From positions 1 to 64,000 of the forward strand of contig NZ_JACBYP010000029.1 of assembly GCF_018982965.1 (NCBI RefSeq): DNA of 64,000 bases, in the 5' to 3' direction. Position numbers and translations under genes: made by a program. The notes under the pieces were generated by a model that saw nothing but the letters and a program-made list of their open reading frames with translations, did not search any database and was not told the origin of the DNA. This document shows, piece after piece, positions 44,466 to 52,285 of the stretch (positions are counted from its first letter, which is position 1; each line of letters begins with the position of its first letter). The stretch comes from Streptomyces mayonensis (GTDB lineage: Bacteria; Actinomycetota; Actinomycetes; Streptomycetales; Streptomycetaceae).

Positions 44466-45871
44466 ACTCCGATCCCGCCGGTGGCCCAGGGCAGATCGAG
44501 CAGTTCGGCCTCCTGCCCCGGCCCCGCGCCACCAGGGGGTACGACGGCCAGCGCGTCGGCGGCGGCGATGCCGCGCAGCATGGCCGGACCGTTGTAGTGC
44601 AGCGGTGCGGCAGCGTCACCGCGCAGCACCACGGGGACGAGACGGGTGTCGTACGGGTGCCCCTGCACCGCGTCCCTCAGCGGCAGCGTGTACGGCTCGG
44701 GCGCCGGACGGGCGGCGAGGGTGCGCAGCAGCGGCTCGGCGAGGGTGAGCAGTCCGGAGACGGCGGCCAGGGGGTTGCCGGGCAGTCCCACGAGGTGCTG
44801 GCCGTCCTTCAGACGGGCCAGCAGCATGGGGTGTCCGGGGCGCACCCGCACACCGTCCACGAGGAGTTCGGCGCCGGCCCGGCGCAGGGTCGGGTGGACG
44901 TGGTCGACGGGTCCCGCGGCGGTGCCGCCGGTCGTGACGACCAGGTCGGCGTCGGAGGTCGTGACGGCACGGTGCAGCGCCTCGGCGTCGTCGCCGATCC
45001 GGCGGACGGAACAGACCTCGGCGCCCAGGGCTCGCAGCCACGGCGGCAGCATCGGGCCGAGCGCGTCCCGGATGAGGCCGTCGTGCGGCAGACCCGCGGT
45101 GAGCAGTTCGTCCCCGAGCACGAGGACGTCGACCCGCGGGAGCGGAACCGCCGTGACGGTGTCGTACCCGGCGGCCGCGGCGAGGCCCAGCACCGCCGGG
45201 GTCGTGAGCGTGCCGACGGCCAGCAACTGGTCGCCGCTGCGGCATTCCTGGCCCCGGGGGCGGATGTCCTGTCCGTGGACGACCTCGCGGGTGGGGTGCA
45301 GGCGTCCCCGGTCGTCGGTGCGGCCGTGTTCGGTACGCAGCACCGCGGTGGTGTCCGGGGGGACACGGGCGCCGGTGGCGACACCGGCGGCCTCGCCGTC
45401 GGTGAGGGGCGCCGCCTCGGCGTGCCCGGCCAGGACGCCCTCGCCGCGCACCGTCCAGGGGCCCGGTCCGGCGACGGCCCAGCCGTCCATCGCGGACGTG
45501 TCGAAGGACGGCAGGTCGGTGAGGGCGGTCAGCGGTGCGGCCAGAGTGAGACCGAGGGCGGCGTCGAGCGGCACGGAGACCGGTGTGCGGCGGGCGGCAC
45601 GGGCGGCGGCACGGGCGGCCCGCTCGGCCGTCGCGCGGGCCTCGGGCCAGGGGGTCGCGCGGTGGCGCTCCGCCGCCCGGCCGTGCCGGGAGGTGTCCCC
45701 GTGCCGGGGGCCGTCCTGGTGCCGGGGGCCGTCCTGGTGCTGCGCCGCGTGCGTGCCCCGTGCGCCGTGGCCGCGGGGGGCGGGGCCCGGGTTCTCCTTC
45801 ACGAGGGCGAGCGCCTCCTCGACGTCGAGGTCGTCGGCCTCCGCGCCGGCCCGCGTACCGGGGGAGGTCAT
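44453..45871 (-). CDS. moeA: Molybdopterin molybdenumtransferase-like protein (MoeA family)
   Basis: A protein of 472 residues. MoeA core: PSFDTSAMDGWAV, VATGARVPPDTTAVLRTE, the MPT-binding domain LGDELLTAGLPHDG(L/I)RD, TTGGTAAGPVDHVHP, and GLPGNPLAAVSGLL. It inserts molybdate into adenylated molybdopterin. Two oddities: an ~85-residue His/Arg-rich N-terminal extension, and TTGGTAAGPVDHV where many MoeA proteins have an S/T-GG-VS-x-G-x-x-D motif. Coupled to the upstream mobA-like gene by a TGATG overlap, so both serve molybdenum-cofactor synthesis. Confidence 0.88.
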   Translation of the reverse strand: MTSPGTRAGAEADDLDVEEALALVKENPGPAPRGHGARGTHAAQHQDGPRHQDGPRHGDTSRHGRAAERHRATPWPEARATAERAARAAARAARRTPVSVPLDAALGLTLAAPLTALTDLPSFDTSAMDGWAVAGPGPWTVRGEGVLAGHAEAAPLTDGEAAGVATGARVPPDTTAVLRTEHGRTDDRGRLHPTREVVHGQDIRPRGQECRSGDQLLAVGTLTTPAVLGLAAAAGYDTVTAVPLPRVDVLVLGDELLTAGLPHDGLIRDALGPMLPPWLRALGAEVCSVRRIGDDAEALHRAVTTSDADLVVTTGGTAAGPVDHVHPTLRRAGAELLVDGVRVRPGHPMLLARLKDGQHLVGLPGNPLAAVSGLLTLAEPLLRTLAARPAPEPYTLPLRDAVQGHPYDTRLVPVVLRGDAAAPLHYNGPAMLRGIAAADALAVVPPGGAGPGQEAELLDLPWATGGIGVCFT

Positions 45872-46890
45872 CAGGCGTCCGGGCGGGGGTCGGGGGTGGT
45901 GCCGGGCGCCGTGCCGGACCTGCTCTCCGGCGCGGCGGACGGGACGTCGGGCGACGGGGCGTCGGCGGAGCCGGCTCCCGCGGGCCGGGCCTCGGCCTCC
46001 TGGGCCCAGCGCTCGGCGAGGGCCGCGGCCTTGCGGGCGGCCTCCGCGACCGCCTCGGGACCTCCTCGGGCCCGCCCGGCGGCATAGCCGACGAGGAAGG
46101 TGGTCAGCGGGGCCGCGGGCCGGGCCACGCCGTGGGCGGCGTCACGCGCGAGGTCGAGCAGGACGCCGGTGTCGACGTCGAGATCGATGCCCAGCTCGTC
46201 CTTGGCTGCGGAAATCCATTCATCCAACACGTGACCATGCTCCCTGATGCGTGCCCTTGCGGTGGCGATGTCGTCCCAGGTGTCGCAGTCGAAGGAGGCG
46301 ACGGCGTCGGGGACGCGGGTGAGACGGAGGGCGCCGGTCAGCCTGCGCAGGGGCAGCCCCGCGAGACCGCCGCGGTCCCGGGTGAGCGCCGGCAGCTCGC
46401 GGCGCAGGGCCGAGGCGCGGTACGCGGCGACGAGGGGCTGGTCGCGGCCGTCGGCGTCGGTCAGCAAGACACCGTCGGCGTCACCGTCCGCGAGCGCCGA
46501 CAGCAGCCGCGCGACGGCGTCTTCGGCGAGGAACGGCAGGTCGGCGGAGAGCACCAGGACGTACTCGGCCGTGGTGTACCGCAGTCCCGCGGCGAGGGCG
46601 GCGAGCGGTCCGCCGCCGGGCGGGTCCTCGCGCGCCCAGATCACCGGGCGCACGGTGGGCCGGGGGCCGGCGACGACGACGGTGGCGCGCGCTCCGGCGC
46701 AGGCGGCGAGCACCCGGTCGAGGAGCGCGCGGCCGCCCACCCGCAGCCCGGGTTTGTCGGCACCGCCGAGCCGCCGGGCGGCCCCGCCCGCGAGCACGAC
46801 GGCGTCGTACCCGCCGGGTCCGGGACGCGGCCCGGGGCGGGCGCGGTCGCCGGTGTCGCCGGTGTCGCCGGAGGACTCGTACGCGGTCAC
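45871..46890 (-). CDS. mobA: Molybdenum cofactor guanylyltransferase-like protein with C-terminal DUF6457-like domain
   Basis: A protein of 339 residues from GTG 46888-46890. Residues ~25-225 are a nucleotidyltransferase: VVLAGGAARRLGGADKP (GTP loop), VLSADLPFLAED (metal Asp), and FDCDTWDDIATAR. The C-terminal ~95 residues (VLDEWISAAKDELGIDLDVDTGVLLDLARDAAHGVARPAAPLTTFLVGYAAGRA) match the small DUF6457 domain found alone or fused to MobA in actinobacteria. It should add GMP to molybdopterin. One-base TGATG overlap with moeA. Confidence 0.85.
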   Translation of the reverse strand: MTAYESSGDTGDTGDRARPGPRPGPGGYDAVVLAGGAARRLGGADKPGLRVGGRALLDRVLAACAGARATVVVAGPRPTVRPVIWAREDPPGGGPLAALAAGLRYTTAEYVLVLSADLPFLAEDAVARLLSALADGDADGVLLTDADGRDQPLVAAYRASALRRELPALTRDRGGLAGLPLRRLTGALRLTRVPDAVASFDCDTWDDIATARARIREHGHVLDEWISAAKDELGIDLDVDTGVLLDLARDAAHGVARPAAPLTTFLVGYAAGRARGGPEAVAEAARKAAALAERWAQEAEARPAGAGSADAPSPDVPSAAPESRSGTAPGTTPDPRPDA

Positions 46891-46958
46891 CCCCCGAGTA
46901 TGGGGCCCTGCGTGATCGCAAGGAACGCGGGGGAGGACACGCGGTCCGGGCGCCGCGG

Positions 46959-48641
46959 TCAGAGGGTGCGCAGCAGCACCGCCGGCTGTTCGACGCAGTC
47001 CGCCACGTACCGCAGGAAGCCGCCCGCGGTGCCGCCGTCGCACACCCGGTGGTCGAAGGTGAGGGACAGCTGGACGACCTGACGCACGGCCAGCTCGCCC
47101 TCGTGCACCCAGGGTTTGGCGACGATGCGGCCGACGCCGAGCATGGCCGCCTCGGGGTGGTTGATGATCGGCGTGGAGCCGTCGACGCCGAACACTCCGT
47201 AGTTGTTCAAGGTGAAGGTGCCGCCGGTCAGTTCGCCGGGCGTCGGGCGCCCCGCACGCGCCGCCTCGGTCAGCCGGGCGAACTCGGCGGTGAGGCCCTC
47301 GGCGTCCCGCGCGTGCGCGTCCCGTACGACCGGCACGACGAGACCGCGGTCCGTCTGGGCGGCGAAGCCGAGGTGGACGTGGTCGTGCTGGACGACCTCG
47401 CGGGCCTCCGTGTCGACCGAGGCGTTGAGCTCCGGGTACCGGGCCAGGGCCGCGGTGCAGATCCGGGCCAGCAGGGCGACCAGGGAGACCTTCGGCCCGC
47501 CGGAGGCGTTCATCGCGGTGCGCGCCCCCATCAGCCCGGTCGCATCGGCGTCCACCCAGCAGGTCGCGTCGGGGATCTCGCGCCGGCTGCGGGAGAGCTT
47601 GTCGGCGACGGCGCCGCGGACGCCCTTGAGGGGCGTACGGACACCGCCGGGGCGTGAGGCGGGGGAGAGGACGGCGGACTCGGACTCCTGCGCGGCGGCG
47701 GGCGCCGGGGCGGCGGCGGTGGCCCGTGCCCGGCTCGCCGCGGTCTCCGGCTCCGCCGTCCGGCCGCGCCGCGCGGCGGAGGCCCGCAGCGCGTCCTCCA
47801 CGTCCGCCCGCAGGATCAGTCCGTCCGGTCCCGAACCGGTCAGCTCGCGCAGATCCAGCTCGTTCTGCCGGGCCAGCCTGCGCACCAGCGGGGAGATCAC
47901 CGGAACCGGTCCGTCCAACGGTCCGTCCAACGGTCCGTCCAGCGAGCCGTCCGCCCGTCCGTCCATCAGGCCGTCCGCCCGTACCTCCACCGGTCCATCC
48001 ACCGGTCCATCCACCGGCTCCGCGATGCGGATCCGGCCGTTCGTCCGCCCGGCCGTGCCGGTGGCCGTCGGCCGGTCGGGACGCACCCTCCGCCGCCGCG
48101 CGGGCGCCTCGGACGTGCCGTAACCGACCAGGACGTTGCCGGATCCCCCGCCCTTCACCTGCGCACTCCCCGTCCCCCCGGCCGACGGCTCCGCGCCCCG
48201 GGAAGCCCTCACGGGAGCGTCCCCGGCCGGGGCGTCCCCGCGCAGAGTCCGCCCGGCGGCGTCACCGGTTCCCGGGGCCGGCACCGGGCCGTCCGCGGCC
48301 GGCGCACCCCCGCCCCCGGCAACCGCCCCGACTCCGACTCCGCCGTCGCCCATGCCGTCGTGCGCGCTTCCGCCTTCGCCCTCGCCCACCGCCACGGTGA
48401 CCAGCGGCGCCCCGACCGGCAGCTCCGTGCCCTCCTCGCCGAAGCGGGCAGTGACCACGCCGCCGTAGGGACAGGGCACCTCGACCATCGCCTTGGCCGT
48501 CTCGACCTCGACGACCGGCTGGTCGACGGCGACCACGTCACCGACCTCGACGAGCCAGCGCACGATCTCCGCCTCGGTGAGCCCCTCACCGAGGTCGGGG
48601 AGCCTGAACTCCCGGCCGTTCCCTCCAGAAGCGTGTGCCAT
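46959..48641 (-). CDS. bkdC: Branched-chain 2-oxoacid dehydrogenase E2, operon 2
   Basis: A protein of 560 residues. Lipoyl domain with Lys ~50 in VEVETAKAMVEVP, a long variable linker, E1/E3-binding domain (SPLVRRLARQNELDLRELTGSGPDGLILRADVE), and CAT domain with LTFDHRVCDGGTAGGF, the acyltransferase motif. The linker carries DG-P/L repeats (DGPLDGPLDGPVP, PVDGPVDGPVE) encoded by 12-bp tandem repeats near 47910-48015. It does the same reaction as the E2 at 28898; the two may differ in substrate or timing. One-base overlap with the E1 beta gene. Confidence 0.93.
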   Translation of the reverse strand: MAHASGGNGREFRLPDLGEGLTEAEIVRWLVEVGDVVAVDQPVVEVETAKAMVEVPCPYGGVVTARFGEEGTELPVGAPLVTVAVGEGEGGSAHDGMGDGGVGVGAVAGGGGAPAADGPVPAPGTGDAAGRTLRGDAPAGDAPVRASRGAEPSAGGTGSAQVKGGGSGNVLVGYGTSEAPARRRRVRPDRPTATGTAGRTNGRIRIAEPVDGPVDGPVEVRADGLMDGRADGSLDGPLDGPLDGPVPVISPLVRRLARQNELDLRELTGSGPDGLILRADVEDALRASAARRGRTAEPETAASRARATAAAPAPAAAQESESAVLSPASRPGGVRTPLKGVRGAVADKLSRSRREIPDATCWVDADATGLMGARTAMNASGGPKVSLVALLARICTAALARYPELNASVDTEAREVVQHDHVHLGFAAQTDRGLVVPVVRDAHARDAEGLTAEFARLTEAARAGRPTPGELTGGTFTLNNYGVFGVDGSTPIINHPEAAMLGVGRIVAKPWVHEGELAVRQVVQLSLTFDHRVCDGGTAGGFLRYVADCVEQPAVLLRTL

Positions 48642-49645
48642 CAGCTTTCAACCTCCCACTGCAGGCGCCCCACGGCGTCCAGGATCCGGTCCACACCGGG
48701 CAGGTGGTGACGCTCCAGCATCGGCGGCGGGTACGGGATGTCGAACCCGGCCACACGCAGCACCGGTGCCTCCAGGTGGTGGAAGCACCGCTCCGTGACC
48801 CGGGCCGCGATCTCCCCGCCCGGTCCCCCGAAGGAGCCCGACTCGTGGACGACGACCGCGCGTCCCGTCCGCCGCACTGAAGCGCACACCGTCTCGTCGT
48901 CGAACGGCACCAGGGAGCGCAGATCGACGACTTCGAGGTCCCAGCCCTCGGCCCGGGCCGCCTCGGCCGCCTCCATGCAGACGGCCAGCGACGGCCCGTA
49001 CGTGATGAGTGTGGCGCTCCGGCCGGAACGCCGCACCACCGCGCGGCCCGTCGGTTCAACGGGTGCCGGTTGCTCGGGGTTCCAGACCTCCTTGGACCAG
49101 TACAGACGCTTGGGTTCGAGGAAGACCACCGGGTCGTCGGAGGCGATGGACTCGCGCAGCAGCCCGTAGGCGTCGGCGACGGTCGCGGGCGTGACGACAT
49201 GGAGCCCCGGAGTCGCCATGTAGTACGCCTCGGACGAGTCGCTGTGGTGCTCGACGCCGCCGATGCCGCCGCCGTAGGGGACGCGGATGGTCAGCGGCAG
49301 GGGAAGCGCGCCGCGCGTGCGGTTGCGCATCTTGGTGACGTGGCTGACGACCTGCTCGAACGCCGGATAGGCGAAGGCGTCGAACTGCATCTCCACCACC
49401 GGACGGAGCCCGTACATCGCCATGCCGACGGCCGCGCCGAGGATGCCGGCCTCGGCGAGCGGGGTGTCCGTGCAGCGTTCCTCGCCGAACTCCTTCGCGA
49501 GCCCGTCGGTGACCCGGAAGACACCGCCGAGGGTGCCCACGTCCTCGCCCAGGACGTGCACGGCCGGGTCGGCGGTCATGGCGTCGCGCAGGGCGCGCGT
49601 GAGGGCCTGCGCCATGGTGGCCGGCCGGACGGCGGCGGTCGTCAT
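48641..49645 (-). CDS. bkdB: Branched-chain 2-oxoacid dehydrogenase E1 beta, operon 2
   Basis: A protein of 334 residues, clearly paralogous to the E1 beta at 30426 (VHVLGEDVGTLGGVFRVTDGL, RVPYGGGIGGVEHHSDS, VVDLRSLVPFDDETV). It forms the thiamine-diphosphate E1 with the alpha subunit encoded just upstream; start overlaps that gene by 4 bp and the stop overlaps E2 by 1 bp. Confidence 0.93.
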   Translation of the reverse strand: MTTAAVRPATMAQALTRALRDAMTADPAVHVLGEDVGTLGGVFRVTDGLAKEFGEERCTDTPLAEAGILGAAVGMAMYGLRPVVEMQFDAFAYPAFEQVVSHVTKMRNRTRGALPLPLTIRVPYGGGIGGVEHHSDSSEAYYMATPGLHVVTPATVADAYGLLRESIASDDPVVFLEPKRLYWSKEVWNPEQPAPVEPTGRAVVRRSGRSATLITYGPSLAVCMEAAEAARAEGWDLEVVDLRSLVPFDDETVCASVRRTGRAVVVHESGSFGGPGGEIAARVTERCFHHLEAPVLRVAGFDIPYPPPMLERHHLPGVDRILDAVGRLQWEVES

Positions 49646-50793
49646 CGGGGTCCCCCTCCGGACGCCTCGGCCTCGGCCTCCGCCGCCAGCTCGGCGAGCA
49701 GCAGGTCCCGCTGCTCGCGCAGCTGCGGGGTCGGCTCGGCGTAGACGTGGGCGAACAGGTCCGTCGGGTCGAGCTCCGGGTCCTCGTTCATCCGGGCGCG
49801 CAGGTCGGCGGCCATGGCCTCGGCGTCCTCGCGGGCCGCGCGGACGCCGTCCCCGTCGAGCAGCCCGCGCCCGGTCAGCTCCCGCTCCAGCAGGTCGACC
49901 GGGTCGTGCCGGCGCCAGGCCGCCACCTCGGTCTCGCCTCGGTAGCGCGTCGCGTCGTCGGCGTTGGTGTGCGCGTCGACGCGGTACGTCACCGCCTCCA
50001 CCAGCGTGGGGCCGCCACCCGCGCGCGCGTGCCGTACGGCGTCGGAGAGGACCTCGTGCACCGCGGCGGCGTCGTTGCCGTCGACCAGGCGGCCGGGCAT
50101 CCCGTAGCCGACGGCCTTGTGGGCCAGCGACGGGGCGGCGGTCTGCTTGGCCAGCGGGACGGAGATCGCGAAGCCGTTGTTCTGCACCAGGAAGACGACC
50201 GGTGCCCGCCAGACCGCGGCGAAGTTCAGCGCCTCGTGGAAGTCGCCCTCACTGGTGCCGCCGTCGCCGACCATGGCCAGCGCGACCACGTCGTCGCCCT
50301 TGAGGCGGGCGGCGTGGGCGAGGCCGACGGCGTGCGGCAGCTGGGTGGCGAGCGGTGTCGACAGCGGGGCGACCCGGTGCGCGCCGGGGTCGTAACCGGT
50401 GTGCCAGTCGCCGCGCAGCAGGGTGAGGGCCTCGACGGGGTCGACGCCGCGGGTGACGACGGCGAGGGTGTCGCGGTAGCTGGGGAAGAGCCAGTCGCGC
50501 TCCTGGAGGGCCAGCGCGGCGGCGATCTCGCACGCCTCCTGGCCGGTGCTGGACGGGTAGACGGCCAGCCGTCCCTGCTTGGTCAGCGCGGTGGCCTGCG
50601 TGTTGTAGCGCCGGCCGCGGACCAGGCGGGCGTAGAGCGTGCGCAGCAGCGCGGGGTCGACGCGCTCGGCGGCCTCCGTGCCGAGGACGCGGTACGGCTC
50701 CGCGTCGGGCAGCAGCGGCGCGGGCTCGGTACGGGGCTGCCAGGCGGGCGGCGGCGCGGGCCGGTACGCGCCCCGCTGCTCCATGACCGTCAT
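49642..50793 (-). CDS. bkdA: Branched-chain 2-oxoacid dehydrogenase E1 alpha, operon 2
   Basis: A protein of 383 residues. Thiamine-diphosphate motif GDGGTSEGDFHEALNFAAVWRAP then FLVQNNGFAIS; YRVDAHTNADDATRYR near the C-terminal part. ATG 50791-50793 (MTVMEQRGAY) follows GAGGAGGAGG; no low-complexity tail, unlike the operon 1 paralogue. First gene of operon 2. Two palindromes in the 156-bp gap to the divergent bkdR-like gene are the likely control sites. Confidence 0.93.
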   Translation of the reverse strand: MTVMEQRGAYRPAPPPAWQPRTEPAPLLPDAEPYRVLGTEAAERVDPALLRTLYARLVRGRRYNTQATALTKQGRLAVYPSSTGQEACEIAAALALQERDWLFPSYRDTLAVVTRGVDPVEALTLLRGDWHTGYDPGAHRVAPLSTPLATQLPHAVGLAHAARLKGDDVVALAMVGDGGTSEGDFHEALNFAAVWRAPVVFLVQNNGFAISVPLAKQTAAPSLAHKAVGYGMPGRLVDGNDAAAVHEVLSDAVRHARAGGGPTLVEAVTYRVDAHTNADDATRYRGETEVAAWRRHDPVDLLERELTGRGLLDGDGVRAAREDAEAMAADLRARMNEDPELDPTDLFAHVYAEPTPQLREQRDLLLAELAAEAEAEASGGGPR

Positions 50794-50855
50794 GACGGCA
50801 CCTCCTCCTCGTGGGAGCGGCTGTGGGCTCGCCACGGGTGTGACGGGCCTCACCT

Positions 50856-50869
50856 ACCGATTGTTCGGT
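50856..50869. promoter_or_regulatory. TetR-type operator upstream of bkd operon 2
   Basis: ACCGATTGTTCGGT: perfect ACCGA-N4-TCGGT palindrome 63-76 bp before the E1 alpha start. The same half-sites and spacing recur at 53886-53899 in the divergent promoter of the HCDH/PaaN genes, which flank a TetR gene. The two copies differ at one base in the spacer. Confidence 0.6.
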
Positions 50870-50898
50870 CGCCGGCACATTTTGGCTACAGGCGGCCC

Positions 50899-50930
50899 CA
50901 GGCTGTGGACAAACGGTTCTCCACAGCCTG
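50899..50930. promoter_or_regulatory. Inverted repeat with DnaA-box-like arms before bkdR
   Basis: Perfect 11-bp arms CAGGCTGTGGA (50899-50909) and TCCACAGCCTG (50920-50930) with a 10-bp spacer. The left half includes TTGTCCACA read on the minus strand, the Streptomyces DnaA-box consensus, and the right half TTCTCCACA. It ends 19 bp before the bkdR ATG. A Lrp/AsnC dimer site or a DnaA-controlled promoter are both possible. Confidence 0.55.
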
Positions 50931-50949
50931 AGATGGATGCAGTACGTCC

Positions 50950-51489
50950 ATGGCGGGAAGGCGGGGGCACGTGGCAGCTGAACAAATGGCCGAGCACCCG
51001 GAGGACGGCGGCCGCGCCGAGGAGGCCGCACCCCCGCCGCCCCCGCGCCCGCTGGACGCGATCGACCAGGACATCCTGCGCATGCTCCAGGCGGACGGCC
51101 GCGCCTCGATACGGTCGGTCGCCGAGCGGGTGCACGTCTCGCGCGCGAACGCCTACGCCCGCATCAACCGGCTCGTCGAGGACGGCGTCATCCGCGGCTT
51201 CGGCGCCCGCGTCGACCACGAACGCGCGGGGCACGGCACCTCCGCCTACATCACCCTGAAGATCGTGCAGAACACCTGGCGCACGGTCCGCGCGGAGCTG
51301 CGCCGACTGCCCGGCGCCTCCCACATCGCCCTGGTCGGCGGCGACTTCGACGTCCTGCTGCTGGTCCACACCCCCGACAACCGGGCCCTGCGCGAGCTGG
51401 TGCTCAGCCGCCTCCAGGCCATCCCGGAGGTGCTCAGCACCCGCACCCTGCTGGTCTTCGAGACCGAGGACCTCGAACCGCAGAGCTGA
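50950..51489 (+). CDS. bkdR: Lrp/AsnC-family regulator of the bkd operon
   Basis: A protein of 179 residues. HTH: LDAIDQDILRMLQADGRASIRSVAERVHVSRANAYARINRLVEDGVIRGF; the C-terminal RAM/ligand domain has GTSAYITLKI, HIALVGGDFDVLLLV and the TRTLLVFE strand. Divergent position beside the bkd genes is the classical arrangement of BkdR, which responds to branched-chain amino acids. GTG 50971 (VAAEQMAEH) is an alternative start behind GGCGGGGG. Confidence 0.9.
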   Translation: MAGRRGHVAAEQMAEHPEDGGRAEEAAPPPPPRPLDAIDQDILRMLQADGRASIRSVAERVHVSRANAYARINRLVEDGVIRGFGARVDHERAGHGTSAYITLKIVQNTWRTVRAELRRLPGASHIALVGGDFDVLLLVHTPDNRALRELVLSRLQAIPEVLSTRTLLVFETEDLEPQS

Positions 51490-51562
51490 CCGCCCGGAGC
51501 AGCGCGCCGACCGGCGGGACCGCCGGACCGGACACGCGAACACGGACCACGCCCCACCGCCG

Positions 51563-51666
51563 CAGCCACAGCCACAGCCACAGCCACCAGGAACGGCGGC
51601 TACGGCTACGGCTACGGCTACGGCTACGGCTACGGCTACGGCTACGGCTACGGCTACGGCTACGGC
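51563..51666. repeat. Two hexanucleotide arrays, (CAGCCA)4 and (GGCTAC)11
   Basis: CAGCCA repeats four times at 51563-51586. After 11 bp, GGCTAC repeats eleven times without error at 51598-51663 followed by GGC. The array ends 7 bp before the TetR stop codon. The plus strand reads Gly-Tyr and the minus strand Val-Ala repeats, but no gene covers it. It sits between the convergent bkdR and TetR genes. Confidence 0.9.
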
Positions 51667-51673
51667 ATCAGGA

Positions 51674-52285
51674 CTACCCCTTGCGCAGCCCGCCGAAGAC
51701 CAGCCGCGCCACCGCGTCGACCACCTCGCGCTCCCCCTCGCGCTCCCCCGCCCCGGCCCGGCCGTCGGCAGCGTCCGGCCGGTACCACTCGACGATCGAG
51801 TTGATCATGCCGAAGACCAGGCGCGTCGCGAGCCGCACCTCCACGTCCGCGCGCACGTCCCCCTTGGCCGCCGCGTCCTTGAGCAGGGCGGCGACCCGGT
51901 GGTCGAACTCGCGCCGCCGCTCCAGCGCCCACCGCTCGGTGTCGGTGTTGCCGCGCACCCGCAGCAGCAGCGTCACGTAGGGCAGCTCGGCCATGAGCAC
52001 CTCGACCATGCGCCGTACGACGTACTCCAGCCGTCCGGCCGCGGAGCCCACGCGCGCGTGCTCCTCGTCGAGGATCCCGAAGAGCTCGTCCAGGGCCCGG
52101 CTCACGGCCCGGCGCAGCAGCTCCTCCTTGCCGGCCACGTGGTGGTAGATCGACGACTTGGAGATCCCCGCCGCCTTGGACAGGTGCTCCATGGAGGTGC
52201 CGTCGTAGCCGCGCTCGATGAAGACCTGCACGGCGACGGACAGCAGCGTCTCGGGCGTGTACGTGTCGCGCCTGGCGGTGGTCAT
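51674..52285 (-). CDS. TetR-family regulator (PaaR-like by context)
   Basis: A protein of 203 residues. HTH: YTPETLLSVAVQVFIERGYDGTSMEHLSKAAGISKSSIYHHVAGKEELL; C-terminal helical ligand pocket. It overlaps the end of the hydroxyacyl-CoA dehydrogenase gene by 4 bp, so it is made with an acyl-CoA enzyme. By this context it probably senses an acyl- or aryl-CoA. The palindrome ACCGA-N4-TCGGT at 53886 in the promoter of its own operon, repeated before bkd operon 2, is the proposed site. Confidence 0.88.
   Translation of the reverse strand: MTTARRDTYTPETLLSVAVQVFIERGYDGTSMEHLSKAAGISKSSIYHHVAGKEELLRRAVSRALDELFGILDEEHARVGSAAGRLEYVVRRMVEVLMAELPYVTLLLRVRGNTDTERWALERRREFDHRVAALLKDAAAKGDVRADVEVRLATRLVFGMINSIVEWYRPDAADGRAGAGEREGEREVVDAVARLVFGGLRKG

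Noticed and set aside
50899-50930. oriC
   Set aside because: Only two DnaA-box-like words in one inverted repeat, no box cluster and no dnaA/dnaN nearby.
51598-51666. Coding (Gly-Tyr)n or (Val-Ala)n peptide
   Set aside because: No start with ribosome site or continuing biased frame; the repeat lies between two convergent genes.
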